From Leptolyngbyaceae cyanobacterium RM1_1_2 (GTDB lineage Bacteria > Cyanobacteriota > Cyanobacteriia > Phormidesmidales > Phormidesmidaceae), in the NCBI GenBank assembly GCA_012032345.1, contig JAAUQI010000002.1:62001-126000 (forward strand): a DNA stretch of 64,000 nucleotides. The letters run 5' to 3'. A program made the translations under genes and the position numbers. The notes beneath the pieces were generated by a model. The model saw nothing but the letters and a program-made list of their open reading frames with translations. It had not been told where the DNA came from and made no database searches. Numbering within the stretch: position 1 is the first letter of the stretch; each line of letters starts with the position of its first letter. Below are positions 36,520 through 46,533 of the stretch, one piece after another.

Positions 36520-37050
36520 ATGAAAAAAAAATTTCAGCAGGTCGAAGTTACAAGTCGGGCACAGTGGCGAACCTGGCTAAGCGAACATCAGGCTGAAACT
36601 GACGGTATCTGGCTGATCACGTTTAAGAAACACTGTGCGGATAAGTATGTTTCTTATGACGCCGTGGTCGAAGAGGCACTGTGCTTTGGCTGGATAGACA
36701 GCCTGCCCCGCAAGCTCGATAGCGATCGCACCCGGCTCTACATCTCGCCTAGGCGCAAAGGTAGCCCCTGGTCGCGCTTGAATAAGCAGCGGGTAGCTGA
36801 TTTGTTAGAAAAGGGGCTAATCATGCCTGCCGGACAGCAAAAGATCGATCAGGCCAAGGCCGACGGTTCCTGGACAGTCTATGACGAGGTTGAAGATTTG
36901 ATCATTCCGGCTGACTTAGCCACGGTGCTGGAAGCCGACCCAGTCGCCAAAACTCACTTTCCAGCCCTTAGCGACTCGGCTAAAAAAGGTATTCTCTGGT
37001 GGATCAAGAGCGCTAAGCAAACCGCTACCCGCCAAAAGCGAATTGCTTAA
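36520..37050 (+). CDS. YdeI/OmpD-associated family protein, C-terminus clipped by a stop
   Basis: 176 residues. Matches the YdeI/OmpD-associated ('bacteriocin protection') family: VTSRAQWRTWLSEHQAETDG, VEEALCFGWIDSLPRKLDSD and YISPRRKGSPWSRLNKQRV. After the TAA at 37048 the same frame continues [14 protein letters not shown] to a TAA at 37093-37095, which is the usual family tail. So one substitution (probably GAA to TAA) appears to have removed the last 15 residues. The core is intact and may still function. Function of the family is poorly defined. Confidence 0.85.
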   Translation: MKKKFQQVEVTSRAQWRTWLSEHQAETDGIWLITFKKHCADKYVSYDAVVEEALCFGWIDSLPRKLDSDRTRLYISPRRKGSPWSRLNKQRVADLLEKGLIMPAGQQKIDQAKADGSWTVYDEVEDLIIPADLATVLEADPVAKTHFPALSDSAKKGILWWIKSAKQTATRQKRIA

Positions 37051-37184
37051 ACCGTGGATTTAGCCCGTCAAAATATTAAGGCCAATCATCCGTAAATTTT
37101 TCCGTCAATCAAAATGAGTGGTTACAGTCGCTCAGGTCACGGGCCTACAATAAAAGACCTGAGCCTAGAACTGCTGATCTGCCT

Positions 37185-39843
37185 ATGTCTGCTTCTACCC
37201 ACGAGCTGCCCCACGGTATTCCTGAGCGCTTAGCCAAGCATACCGTGCGCTACGCTGACCACCGCTCGGTAAACATAGACGATCTCACCCCGATGATGCG
37301 TCACTACGTGGAGATCAAAGAGAGCCATCCCCATGCCCTGCTGCTCTACCGGGTTGGCGACTTTTTTTGAGACTTTTTTTCAAGACGCGATCGCGATCGC
37401 CCGTGAGCTAGAGCTAGTGCTGACCAGCAAAGACGCGGGCAAGGCCATTGGTCGTGTGCCCTTGGCGGGAATTCCCCACCATGCCCTCGATCGCTACTGC
37501 ATTCAACTGGTTGAGAAAGGCTTTGCCGTCGCTATCTGCGACCAGGTAGAAACCCCCGCTCAGGCCCAGGGAGCGCTGGTGAAGCGAGAAGTGACCCGTG
37601 TGATCACCCCCGGCACCGTGATTGAAGAGGGGATGCTTAGCGCCCGTCAAAATAACTTTCTGGCGGCGGTGGTGATTACAGGGCAGCACTGGGGACTGGC
37701 CTATGCCGATGTTTCTACTGGGGAGTTTTTGGCGGCCCAGGCCAGCGACCTCGATCAGCTCAGCCAGGAGCTAATGCGCCTGCAGCCCGCCGAGGTCTTG
37801 CTGCCGACAAATGCTCCAGATTTAGGGATGCTGCTGCGTCCGGGGCAGTCGTCTGAGTCCCTGCTGGACTGTCTGCCCCGTCAGTTTTGCTACACCCTGC
37901 GCTCCCAGGCTCCCTTTGTTCACAGCGAGGCTAGGCAGGCTTTGCTGCAGCGGTTTCGGCTGCGATCGCTAGAAGGACTTGGCTGCAACCATTTGCCGCT
38001 AGCGGTACGGGCGGCAGGCGGCCTAGTGGAATATCTCGAAGAAACCCAAAAAGCGTCTCAGGCTCCGCTACAGCTGCTTTCGACCTATATGCTCTCAGAG
38101 TATCTAGTGATTGACTACCAGACGCGGCGCAATTTGGAAATCACCCAAACCGCCCGTGACGGCACCCTCAGCGGTTCGCTGCTGTGGGCCTTAGATCGCA
38201 CCGTCACCGCAATGGGCGGCAGAACCCTACGCCGCTGGCTCTTGCAGCCCCTGCTGCGGCTAGACGGCATTCGCGCCCGCCAGTCTACTATTCAAGAACT
38301 GGTAGATGACGGCAACCTGCGGCGGATTTTACAGCAGCTACTCAAGCAGATTTATGACCTAGAGCGGCTGGCCGGACGCGCCGGATCGGGTACTGCCAAC
38401 GGGCGTGATCTGGTGGCGCTGGCTGACTCGTTTGCCAAGCTGCCGGATCTCGCCGCGATCGCCGCCAATGCTACCTCTGCCTACCTCAAAGCCGTCCAGT
38501 TTGTGCCGCCTAAGCTAGAAGTACTGGGGCAAAAGCTGCGATCGCACCTAGTGGAAACGCCGCCTTTGTACCTGACGGAAGGCAACCTGATTCGCTCCGG
38601 TGTCAATGAGCATCTGGACGAGCTGCGTCAGCAGGTCAAAGCCGATCAGCAGTGGATTGCCAATTTAGAAGTGACCGAGCGCGATCGCAGCGGCATTCCC
38701 ACGCTCAAAGTCGGCTACAACAAAGCCTTTGGCTACTACATCAGCATTTCTCGGGCTAAAGCACAGCAGGCCCCTGACGACTACATCCGCAAGCAAACCC
38801 TGACCAACGAGGAGCGCTACATCACCCCCGAACTCAAGGAGCGCGAAAACCGCATTCTCATGACCCGCGAAGCGCTGCACAATTTGGAATACGAGATTTT
38901 CGTGCAGCTCCGTCAGGAAGCAGGCCAGCAGGTAGAGCTGATTCGCCAAGTGGCTCGGGCGGTGGCAGCAGTGGATGTGCTGGCGGGTTTGGCTGAGGTG
39001 GCGATCGCCAAAGACTACTGCTGTCCAGAGATGGTAAAGGGGCGATCGGTGCTGGTTGAGGCCGGACGCCATCCGGTGGTCGAGCAGATTTTACCGGCTG
39101 GCTTTTTCGTGCCCAATTCAACAGCGTTAGGAGAAGAAGAATCGGGAGAGGCTCCTGATCTAATTATTCTAACGGGGCCTAATGCCAGCGGTAAGAGCTG
39201 CTACCTACGGCAGGTGGGGCTGATCCAGCTCATGGCCCAGGTGGGCAGCTACGTGCCGGCACAGTCGGCAGTACTGGGAATTTGCGATCGCATTTTTACC
39301 CGTGTGGGGGCGGTGGATGATCTGGCGACGGGGCAGTCTACGTTTATGGTGGAGATGAATGAGACGGCGAATATTCTCAACCACGCCACGGCGCAGTCTC
39401 TGGTGCTGCTAGATGAAATTGGTCGGGGAACGGCGACCTTTGACGGCTTATCGATCGCCTGGGCCGTGGCCGAACACCTCGCCAGCGAAATCCGAGCACG
39501 CACCATTTTTGCGACCCACTACCATGAGCTAAATGAGCTAGCCGGAGTTTTAGCCAACGTGGCTAACTATCAGGTGATGGTCAAAGAACTGCCGGATCAG
39601 ATTATCTTTTTGCACCGGGTACAGCCCGGCGGGGCCAGTCGCTCCTACGGCATTGAGGCCGGACGACTGGCGGGTTTGCCGCCGTCGGTGATTCAGCGGG
39701 CACAGCAGGTAATGGGACAAATTGAAAAGCACAGCAAAATTGCCCTGGGCCTGCGCAAAAGCCATCGGCGGCAGTCAGAAAGCGGTCACTCAGCCTCCAC
39801 AGTGAATGAAACCCCAACCGAGCAGCTAGATATATTTGGTTGA
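37185..39843 (+). CDS. mutS: DNA mismatch repair protein MutS, one apparent frameshift
   Basis: About 885 residues if the frame is restored. The first frame (37185-37370) ends at TGA just after [10 protein letters not shown]; the second continues [20 protein letters not shown]. The T run 37362-37368 has 7 T where 6 restore [11 protein letters not shown]. This is the mismatch-reading Phe-x-Glu motif. Downstream are the connector and clamp domains and a complete ATPase: [14 protein letters not shown] (Walker A), [16 protein letters not shown] (Walker B), [11 protein letters not shown]. The full-length ATPase shows no other damage. Either a base-calling error or a very recent loss of mismatch repair. 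Confidence 0.92.
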
Positions 39844-39850
39844 ATCTAGC

Positions 39851-39996
39851 TCGTAGTGAGCACTTCAGTGCTAAAGCAGATTTTTGCGGTTCTTAGTGAG
39901 CACTTCAGCGCTAAAGCACTGACGACCAACCTAATTCTCATAGTTCGTAGTGAGCGCTTCAGCACTAAAGCACTGACGACCAACCTAATTTCTAAG
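39851..39996. repeat. three-copy hairpin repeat after mutS
   Basis: Three related units start at 39851, 39891 and 39945. The core is TCGTAGTGAGCACTTCAGTG followed by CTAAAGCA. Copies 2 and 3 are 54 nt apart and also share ACTGACGACCAACCTAATT. Copy 1 has a perfect AGCACT-TC-AGTGCT hairpin; copies 2 and 3 have A/G changes in the arms. This is similar to dispersed repeats common in cyanobacteria. It fills the gap between mutS and the convergent copper ATPase. Confidence 0.75.
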
Positions 39997-39998
39997 GG

Positions 39999-42417
39999 CT
40001 AGTGCCGATGCCAGCGCAGCAGAAGTGAATTAAAGACCACGCTAACAGAGCTAAAGGCCATCAGTCCCCCCGCGACAGCCGGACTCAGGCTGATGCCATA
40101 AGCAGGCAGCAAAACCCCGGCGGCCAGCGGAATGCCAACTAAATTGTAGGTAAAGGCCCAGCCCAGATTTTGACGAATTTTGTTAAACGTGGCGCGGCTG
40201 AGCCGAATCGCTTCTAGCACGTCGCTGAGGCGATCGCGCATCAGCACAATATCGGCAGCTTCCATGGCGGCGTCTGTGCCAGAAGTTAGGGCTATGCCCA
40301 CGTCTGCTTGAGCCAAGGCCGGAGCATCATTGATGCCATCCCCGACAATGGCAACGGTACGTCCTTGGGCCTGTAGCGCCGCGATCGCCTCAACTTTGCC
40401 CGCTGGCGTCACCCCCGCCAAAACGCAGTCGGGGGGAATATCTAGCGCCTGCGCGATCGCCTGCGCTGCGATTGGCTGATCGCCTGTGATTATCTGCACC
40501 TGTAGCCCCATCTGATGCAGCTTGGCAACAGTCTCAGCCGCTTCCGGGCGGAGCTGATCGGCAGCGGCTAGGAGTCCGACTAGCTGACGGGCTAAAGCCA
40601 CATAGACCACGCTTTTACCCTGCTGGCGTAGCTCACTGGCCTGCTGCGCCGCCGCCTCTGGGATGGCAATGTGGTGCTGACCTAGCCAGTCGGCACTGCC
40701 CAACAAACCTGCTGCGCTGTGGCCTGCCAGCTAACGGTAGCCGCCACGCCGCTACCCGCAGCAGTCTGAAAATCAGCCGCCGCGATCGCTCTAGCTCTTG
40801 CTTTTGAGCCGCCTGCCCGATGGCAACTGCTAGCGGATGACGGGTACCGCTTTCGGCAGCAGCGGCAATTTGCAAAAGCTGAGCCGCAGACAGCTCCGGC
40901 AGACAGGGCAGACAGTCAGTTAGCTCAGGCTGCCCTTGGGTCAGGGTGCCAGTTTTGTCAAATATCAGGGTGTCCAAGCGATGGACAGTCTCTAAAATAT
41001 CACCTCCGCGAATCAGCAGCCCGCAGTCTGCACCCATGCCGGAGCCGACTAAAATCGCCGTTGGCGTAGCTAGCCCCAAAGCACAGGGGCAGGCCACCAC
41101 TAGCACGGCGATCGCCAGCTTCAGGCTGATCAGTAGGTGAGAGGCACTGCTTGCGACCATCGGCCCCATTGCCCCATGCCCCATTGCCCCATGCCCTATC
41201 GCCGCGTGACCCAAAACGGCTGACATCACCTGCGGCCACAGCGACAAACCAATGAAATACCAGAACAAGAAAGTCAGCGTTGCCAAAGCCAGAACGCCAT
41301 AGGTAAAGTAGCCAGAAATCAGATCGGCCAGCCCTTGAATCGGCGCTTTGCGAGTTTGGGCCGTTTCTACCAGATCGATCATTCGGGCCAGCACCGTATC
41401 CCGTCCGGTTTCGCTGACCTGTAGCACAATGGCTCCGGTCTGATTGAGCGTGCCTGCGATCGCCTTGTCTCCGGGCTGCTTGATGACGGGCAGCGATTCC
41501 CCCGTGAGCATCGACTCATCAATAGTGGTCTGCCCCGTTTCCAAAATGCCGTCCATGGGGATTCTTTCCCCCGGTAGCACCCGCAGCCAGTCTCCGGCCT
41601 GTACCTGCCCCGCCGGAATTTCCAACCCAGCTGGCTCAACCTCGCTGCCGCCGGGGCGGGCTACTAGACAAGCTACCTGGGGCTGCAAAGCAATCAAGGA
41701 CTGTAGCGAGTTGGCGGCGCGATAGCGGGCCTGCTGCTCCAGAGTCCGGCCCAGCAAAATGAAGCTCAGCAGCATCACTGGCTCTTCAAAAAAGCATTCC
41801 CAGCCCAGATGAGGCCAGAGCAGAGCAATAACGCTGGTGACATAGGCGCTGGTAGTGCCCAGTCCCACCAGCGTATTCATGTTGGGGGCACCCCGACGCA
41901 GCCCTTGCCAGCCATCTACTAAAAGCGATCGCCCTGGCAGCGCCAGCGCCAGCGTTGCCAGGGCAGCGTGAAACCAGATGTTGCTCAGCAGAGGAATGAT
42001 CACATTAAAGTGTCGGAGGTGCCCTAGCGTAGAAAGGGCCAGTAAAACACCTGCGATCGCCAACTGCTGAACTTGCTGCCGACTCTCCTGCTGCTTGCGG
42101 CTGGCCCACGCCTGGGATCGGCTTGTTTGCGAGGGGTCTGCGCTGCCGCTGCGAGGCTGAGTGGGAAAGCCAGCCTCGGTAACCTGCTGAGCCAGCGTCT
42201 GCGGATTGGTTTGACTCGTCTGAAAGTCTACAGCCGCCATCTCAGTCACCAGGTTAACGGTGGCTGAAACCACCCCTTCGCACTGCAGCAGCTTTTTCTC
42301 AACCACCTGCACGCAGCCAGCACATTTCATGCCGCTGACGTCGAAAACTGCCGTTTCGGTTACGGCAGGTGGAGCAGATGCCTGACGGGGAGCTTGAGAA
42401 TTAATGGTTGAAGTCAC
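39999..42417 (-). CDS. copper-translocating P-type ATPase, two apparent frameshifts
   Basis: Readable over about 800 residues in three frames. N-terminal heavy-metal domain with SGMKCAGCVQVVEKK, membrane helices, the phosphatase TGES, the ion motif CPC in VVACPCALGLATPTA, the phosphorylation site FDKTGTLTQGQP, then ITGDQPIAAQAIAQ and VGDGINDAPALAQAD. GMxCxxC plus CPC indicates Cu(I). Two single-base losses lie near 40776-40784 and 40702-40703 in the nucleotide-binding domain. Between membrane segments there is an unusual insert of three 5-residue units (HAAIG, HGAMG, HGAMG). In cyanobacteria such pumps (CtaA/PacS) supply copper to plastocyanin and oxidase; which one is unclear. Confidence 0.9.
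41164..41208. repeat. 15-bp tandem repeat inside the copper ATPase gene
   Basis: CCCCATTGCCCCATG occurs exactly twice (41164-41178 and 41179-41193), followed by a diverged third unit to 41208. On the coding strand it gives HAAIG-HGAMG-HGAMG, a His/Met-rich stretch. Confidence 0.85.
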
Positions 42418-42670
42418 AGACGATAGCGCCAGAGTAAGGGCAGAAGTAGAGACTCTTTCTATTCTGATTGAAATTTTCTGCTAAGCCTAGTGTTTGAGCA
42501 AATTTGATAGTAAAAATGTAGTCAAAGCTAGACGAAGGCAAGATCAGTACTGGGAAGCTGGCCTGACTGCTCTAAGACTTCAGGTTTCTATCGGTAAAGC
42601 GCAGACTGTTAGCTCCGAGTTGATTCTATACAAAACGTGAACAAATTCTCTGGGCCATAGAGCAGGTGCC

Positions 42671-43069
42671 ATGATTAAGGCGATAAAATCAGCTTCTAAA
42701 ATCATGCTCATAGAGCAAAATCACAAAGCTCGTCGGTGGGCAGCCATCTGTCATCTAAGCGCGCTGGGAATGCTTCTTTTTCTAATGTTTGGCAACATTC
42801 TAGGCCCTTTGACTATCTGGCTGATAAAAAAACGAGAATTTCCCTTCATCGATCGTCATGGTAAAGAGGCCGTAAACTTTCAAATCTCAATGTCAATCTA
42901 CACCGTAGCTATAGTTGCTTTTGCGATCGCAAGATTGAGCATTGAAGCCATGCTGATTCTAGCGGTTCTTTTGATTGTGTTGAATATTATTTTTATAGCG
43001 ATCGCAGCGTTTAGGGCCAGTCATGGAAAATCTTATCAATATCCTCTAACCATACCTTTCGTCAGATAA
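42671..43069 (+). CDS. DUF4870-family membrane protein
   Basis: 132 residues. Pattern NHKARRWAAICHLSALGML, then a first membrane helix (MLLFLMFGNILGPLTIWLI), IDRHGKEAVNFQISMSIY, and two more helices (YTVAIVAFAIARL; MLILAVLLIVLNIIFIAIAAF) typical of DUF4870. Small integral membrane proteins of unknown function. Start ATG 42671 has only a weak ribosome site; 42704 is an alternative. Confidence 0.85.
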   Translation: MIKAIKSASKIMLIEQNHKARRWAAICHLSALGMLLFLMFGNILGPLTIWLIKKREFPFIDRHGKEAVNFQISMSIYTVAIVAFAIARLSIEAMLILAVLLIVLNIIFIAIAAFRASHGKSYQYPLTIPFVR

Positions 43070-43233
43070 GAGACGGTAGATATAAAAGCCAAGAGTGCTG
43101 CTAAATCTCTAGCTATAAAAAACGATTCCCAAAAAATCCTCTCCAGCGAGCTGAGCTACCTGCTCCTAAGAGGATAGAAAATGAAAATGCTTTCTGTTGG
43201 TTAATGTTCTGTTGATGGATATTTACATACTTC

Positions 43234-43399
43234 CTAGAGCTGGTCGTTGAGGTAGTCGAATTCCATCTCAATGCCACCAATAACGGAGGCTGCTAAGTTA
43301 TAGACCACAGCCGTAATGACGCCACCGATAAAGCCAACAATGGCATAAAAAATGGGGACAATAATAATTGCGCCAATGCCGCCTGCGAGTCCGGCGAAC
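43234..43399 (-). pseudogene. C-terminal fragment of a small transmembrane protein
   Basis: Between DUF4870 and the CPBP gene the minus strand carries an uninterrupted 54-codon frame that begins straight after the CPBP stop: LAGGIGAIIIVPIFYAIVGF, IGGVITAVVYNLAASVIGG, IEMEFDYLNDQL. This is the C-terminus of a cyanobacterial DUF3566-like small membrane protein. No start codon exists in a suitable place and the N-terminal half is missing. It appears to be a deletion relic joined to the CPBP gene. Confidence 0.65.
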
Positions 43400-44927
43400 T
43401 ACCTCGCGCTGCCCAATAGCAATAATCCAATCATGGTCGCCCCGTTCCAAAGGCTGTGCAGCAGCATCGGGGCCAGCAGACTGCGCGATCGCGTGTAGAC
43501 AAAGCCTAAAATTGCGCCCAGCATCATCAGCGGCAGCACTTCAGACAGGCTGAGGTGCGCCGCCGCAAAAATAAAGCTGCTGAGAGCGATCGCGCCCCAA
43601 ACAGGCATATAGCGAGTCAGCGACGGCAGCAAAAAACCGCGAAACAGCACTTCTTCAAACAGGGGGGCCGCTACCGAGGCCGTGAGGAAAAACAGCAGCA
43701 GCGAAACTTTGTCGCTCTCTTCTAGAACTGTCTGCAGCAAAGGGTTAGAACCACCTTGACCCTGCCACAGCCGTTGGTTAACCACTGCCACACCAATCAT
43801 CAGCGGCAGCGCCACCAAATAGCCCCCCAGTCCCCACTTCCACCAGTTGCCATCCCAGCGAAAGCGAAACCAGCCATCAGGCAGGGGCCGATAGGTACGA
43901 AGCGAGGCATAAAGCACCCCAATGCCCACTGCCGCCATCAGCAGGTAGTAAGACATGGCGTAGAGGGCGCGGCCACGACTGCCCAGCGCTAGAGCATTGA
44001 TGCCCAGTCCACCCAGCAGCAGCGGCAACAGAATTTGCCCCGTAAAGAAGAAGCCCACAATCAGCACCTGCCAGATGGTTTCTGCTGTCCAGGGTGTTTC
44101 CCAAGTCAGCCCTGAGCTGTGGGCCAAAATTGCTGACTTGCCGCTGATAAAGCGCTGAATCACCACAAACAGCAGCAGCGCCGTGCCCAGAAGACAGCCA
44201 ATAATGGGCACAGTGCCAATCAGGGCTAGCTTAACGATCGTTTTTTGAGCCACGACCTGTTCAATACTCTGTAGCTGGTTTAAATCTGCGGGGCGCTCCT
44301 CTAACGTGTAGAGGCGGCTGAGCGCCCGATAGCGAAACCAGCCGTCTAGATTTTCCTGCAGCAGTGGTTCAGCAGTCGGTTTGATTGCAGGTGGCTGCTG
44401 CCACAGCGCCGCCAGCACGTCGGCGGTTTTCCCCAGGGATCCGCTGGTGGTGGTAAGGTCTTGCCAGGTGCGATCGCGGCTTTAGTATCGCCCGATTCAG
44501 CATGGAGTAAACCCAAGCGCAAATCGAGCTGCTGAATCAGGCGGGCCTGCTGGTCAGCAGCAGCCTGCAGCCGGGTGGGACGGCTTTCGCTAGCGTTGGC
44601 AAAGTCGCTGGGCAAAAGCTCAGAGATTTTTGATTCGGACTGGGAAAGATTGTTTTGAGCTTCTGCTTTAACAGCGCTGTACTGCTTAATAGTTGCCTGG
44701 ACTGGCTCTTTGCCCAAAAGCGCCTGCTGCAGCCGCTGCACGTCGGCAGGGGCAACGCCCATGTCTTCTCCTTGCCATTCAGTCGCCTGTAGCAGCAGAT
44801 CGGTCTGATAGAGCTGCAGTCGCGTGGTCACTTGGGGTTCACTGAGGCTATTGAGCAGAGAAGAGGCAATGGCGATCGCCACTACCGCCGTCATCAGGAT
44901 CAGCCCGATCCGCTTAATCAAAGTCAT
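43399..44927 (-). CDS. CPBP-family intramembrane metalloprotease, one apparent frameshift
   Basis: About 510 residues if restored. The first frame (start 44927) gives an N-terminal signal anchor IGLILMTAVVAIAIASSLL and a helical periplasmic part. The second gives several membrane helices and the CPBP motifs: APLFEEVLFRGFLLPSL (EExxxR), SSFIFAAAHLSL and the final SLLAPMLLHSLWNGATM. The junction near 44466-44470 lacks one base; with it the sequence reads ...AIAxWQDLTTTSGSLGKTAD.... CPBP proteases are often linked to bacteriocin self-immunity or protein processing; its substrate here is unknown. Confidence 0.85.
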
Positions 44928-45011
44928 GGCCCTTCTAAACCCCTTTAAACCCTTGATAACACTGCGCTAACAGTCTGTTTTACTAGGCATTATGACACTG
45001 TTTTTCGCTGG

Positions 45012-45055
45012 GCCAGAGATTAGCCAGAGATCAGCCAGAGATTAACTAGAGATCT
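45012..45055. repeat. four 11-bp tandem repeats
   Basis: GCCAGAGATTA, GCCAGAGATCA, GCCAGAGATTA and ACTAGAGATCT follow one another from 45012 to 45055. They lie between the divergent CPBP and histidine-phosphatase genes. Confidence 0.8.
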
Positions 45056-45159
45056 GACTCTCCTGCCCCAAGCCTCCGCCGAATTAATAGCCAAGCAGCA
45101 GGGCAAGCCCCCACATCACGGTAGAATTTTGACGGCTGAGTAAGCAAGAGGATAGACCC

Positions 45160-46527
45160 CTGAAAACCCGCGTCGTTCTTGTCCGTCATGGTCAGAGTAC
45201 CTACAACGCCCAGAGACTGATTCAGGGCCACTGCGACCAGTCTCCCCTGACCGAACTGGGCGAACAGCAGGCCCGTAAAGTAGGAGCGGCTCTGCTAGGA
45301 ATTCCCTTTGAGACAGTCTATGCCAGTCCGCTGCAGCGAGCCAGCAGAACGGCAGCGCTGATTGTGGAGGTGCTGCGATCGCAAATTGCTGAGATTCCCG
45401 ACCCGGTCTTAGACGCCGACCTGCGAGAAATTAGCCTGCCCCTGTGGGAGGGCGTCTCTTTTGCCGAAGCTGAAGCCCAGTATCCGGCTGAGTTTGCTGC
45501 CTGGAGATCCCAGCCAGCGGACTTTAAGATGCGCATTACCAACGACGCTGGGCTGGAGTCAGACTTTTACCCAGTGCGATCGCTGTTTGATCAGGCCCGA
45601 CGCTTTTGGCAGTTCCTGCTCGATCAGCATCGCGGTCAGACGATTTTGCTGGTGGCCCACAGCGCCATCAACCGCGCCCTGATTGGCACCGCTCTAGACC
45701 TGGGGCCAGAGCAACAAAACAGTCTTCATCAGGCCAACTGCGGCATCAGTATTCTCAATTTTTCCGGTACTTGGGGCGACCCGGTGCAGCTAGAGGCAAT
45801 GAATATCACCAGCCACATGGGTGAAATGCTGCCTGTTATGCGATCGCGGCACAGAGGCCCCCGGCTGCTGCTGGTGCGGCACGGCGAAACCGAGTGGAAC
45901 CGCCAAAAGCGCTTCCAGGGCCAGATTGACGTTCCGCTCAACGAGAACGGTCACGGTCAGGCTCAAAAGGTCGCTGAGCTGCTCAAACCCGTCAAAATTG
46001 ACGCCGCCGTTAGCAGCCCGCTGCTGCGCCCCCAAGAAACCGCCGCCGCCATTCTCAAGCACCATCCCCAAATCACGCTGAAGTTTGAAGACAGGCTGAA
46101 AGAAATTGGCCACGGCGACTGGGAAGGCAAGCTTGAAGCTGAAATTGAAGCGGGCTATCCCGGCCTGCTAAATCAGTGGCAAGACGCGCCCGCAACGGTG
46201 CAGATGCCGGGAGATGGGGGCGAAAACCTGGCCCAGGTCTGGCAAAGGGCGATCGCAGGCTGGCAAAAAATTGTGGCTGACTACAGCGACACGCCAGCGC
46301 CAGTAACCGTGATGGTTTCAGCCCATGACGCGGTGAATAAAGCGATTCTGTGTCATGTGGTGGGGCTTGGCCCAGAGCATTTTTGGTGCTTCAAGCAGGG
46401 CAACGGCGCGCTCAGCGTGATTGACTACCCAGACGGCGTCAACAGTCCCCCTGTTCTCAGCGCTGCTAACATCACCACTCACCTCTCTGAGAGCATCTTC
46501 GACCAAACCGCAGCCGGAGCGCTCTAG
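45160..46527 (+). CDS. double-domain histidine phosphatase (phosphoglycerate mutase-like), CTG start
   Basis: 455 residues. Two phosphoglycerate-mutase-fold domains: VVLVRHGQSTYN (about 5-16) with AHSAINRALIG, and LLVRHGETEWNRQKRF with the second catalytic His in SAHDAVNKAIL. Homologous residues begin at KTRVVLVRHG, exactly after a CTG at 45160. There is no ATG, GTG or TTG between the preceding in-frame stop and this motif. An AAGAGGA ribosome site is about 8 nt upstream, so CTG initiation is likely. It precedes the dihydroorotase-like gene by 6 nt. The phosphatase substrate is unknown. Confidence 0.88.
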   Translation: MKTRVVLVRHGQSTYNAQRLIQGHCDQSPLTELGEQQARKVGAALLGIPFETVYASPLQRASRTAALIVEVLRSQIAEIPDPVLDADLREISLPLWEGVSFAEAEAQYPAEFAAWRSQPADFKMRITNDAGLESDFYPVRSLFDQARRFWQFLLDQHRGQTILLVAHSAINRALIGTALDLGPEQQNSLHQANCGISILNFSGTWGDPVQLEAMNITSHMGEMLPVMRSRHRGPRLLLVRHGETEWNRQKRFQGQIDVPLNENGHGQAQKVAELLKPVKIDAAVSSPLLRPQETAAAILKHHPQITLKFEDRLKEIGHGDWEGKLEAEIEAGYPGLLNQWQDAPATVQMPGDGGENLAQVWQRAIAGWQKIVADYSDTPAPVTVMVSAHDAVNKAILCHVVGLGPEHFWCFKQGNGALSVIDYPDGVNSPPVLSAANITTHLSESIFDQTAAGAL

Positions 46528-46533
46528 GCTGCT

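Noticed and set aside
38665-39121. Long antisense frames opposite mutS
   Set aside because: GC-rich shadow frames of a conserved gene, common in this genome.
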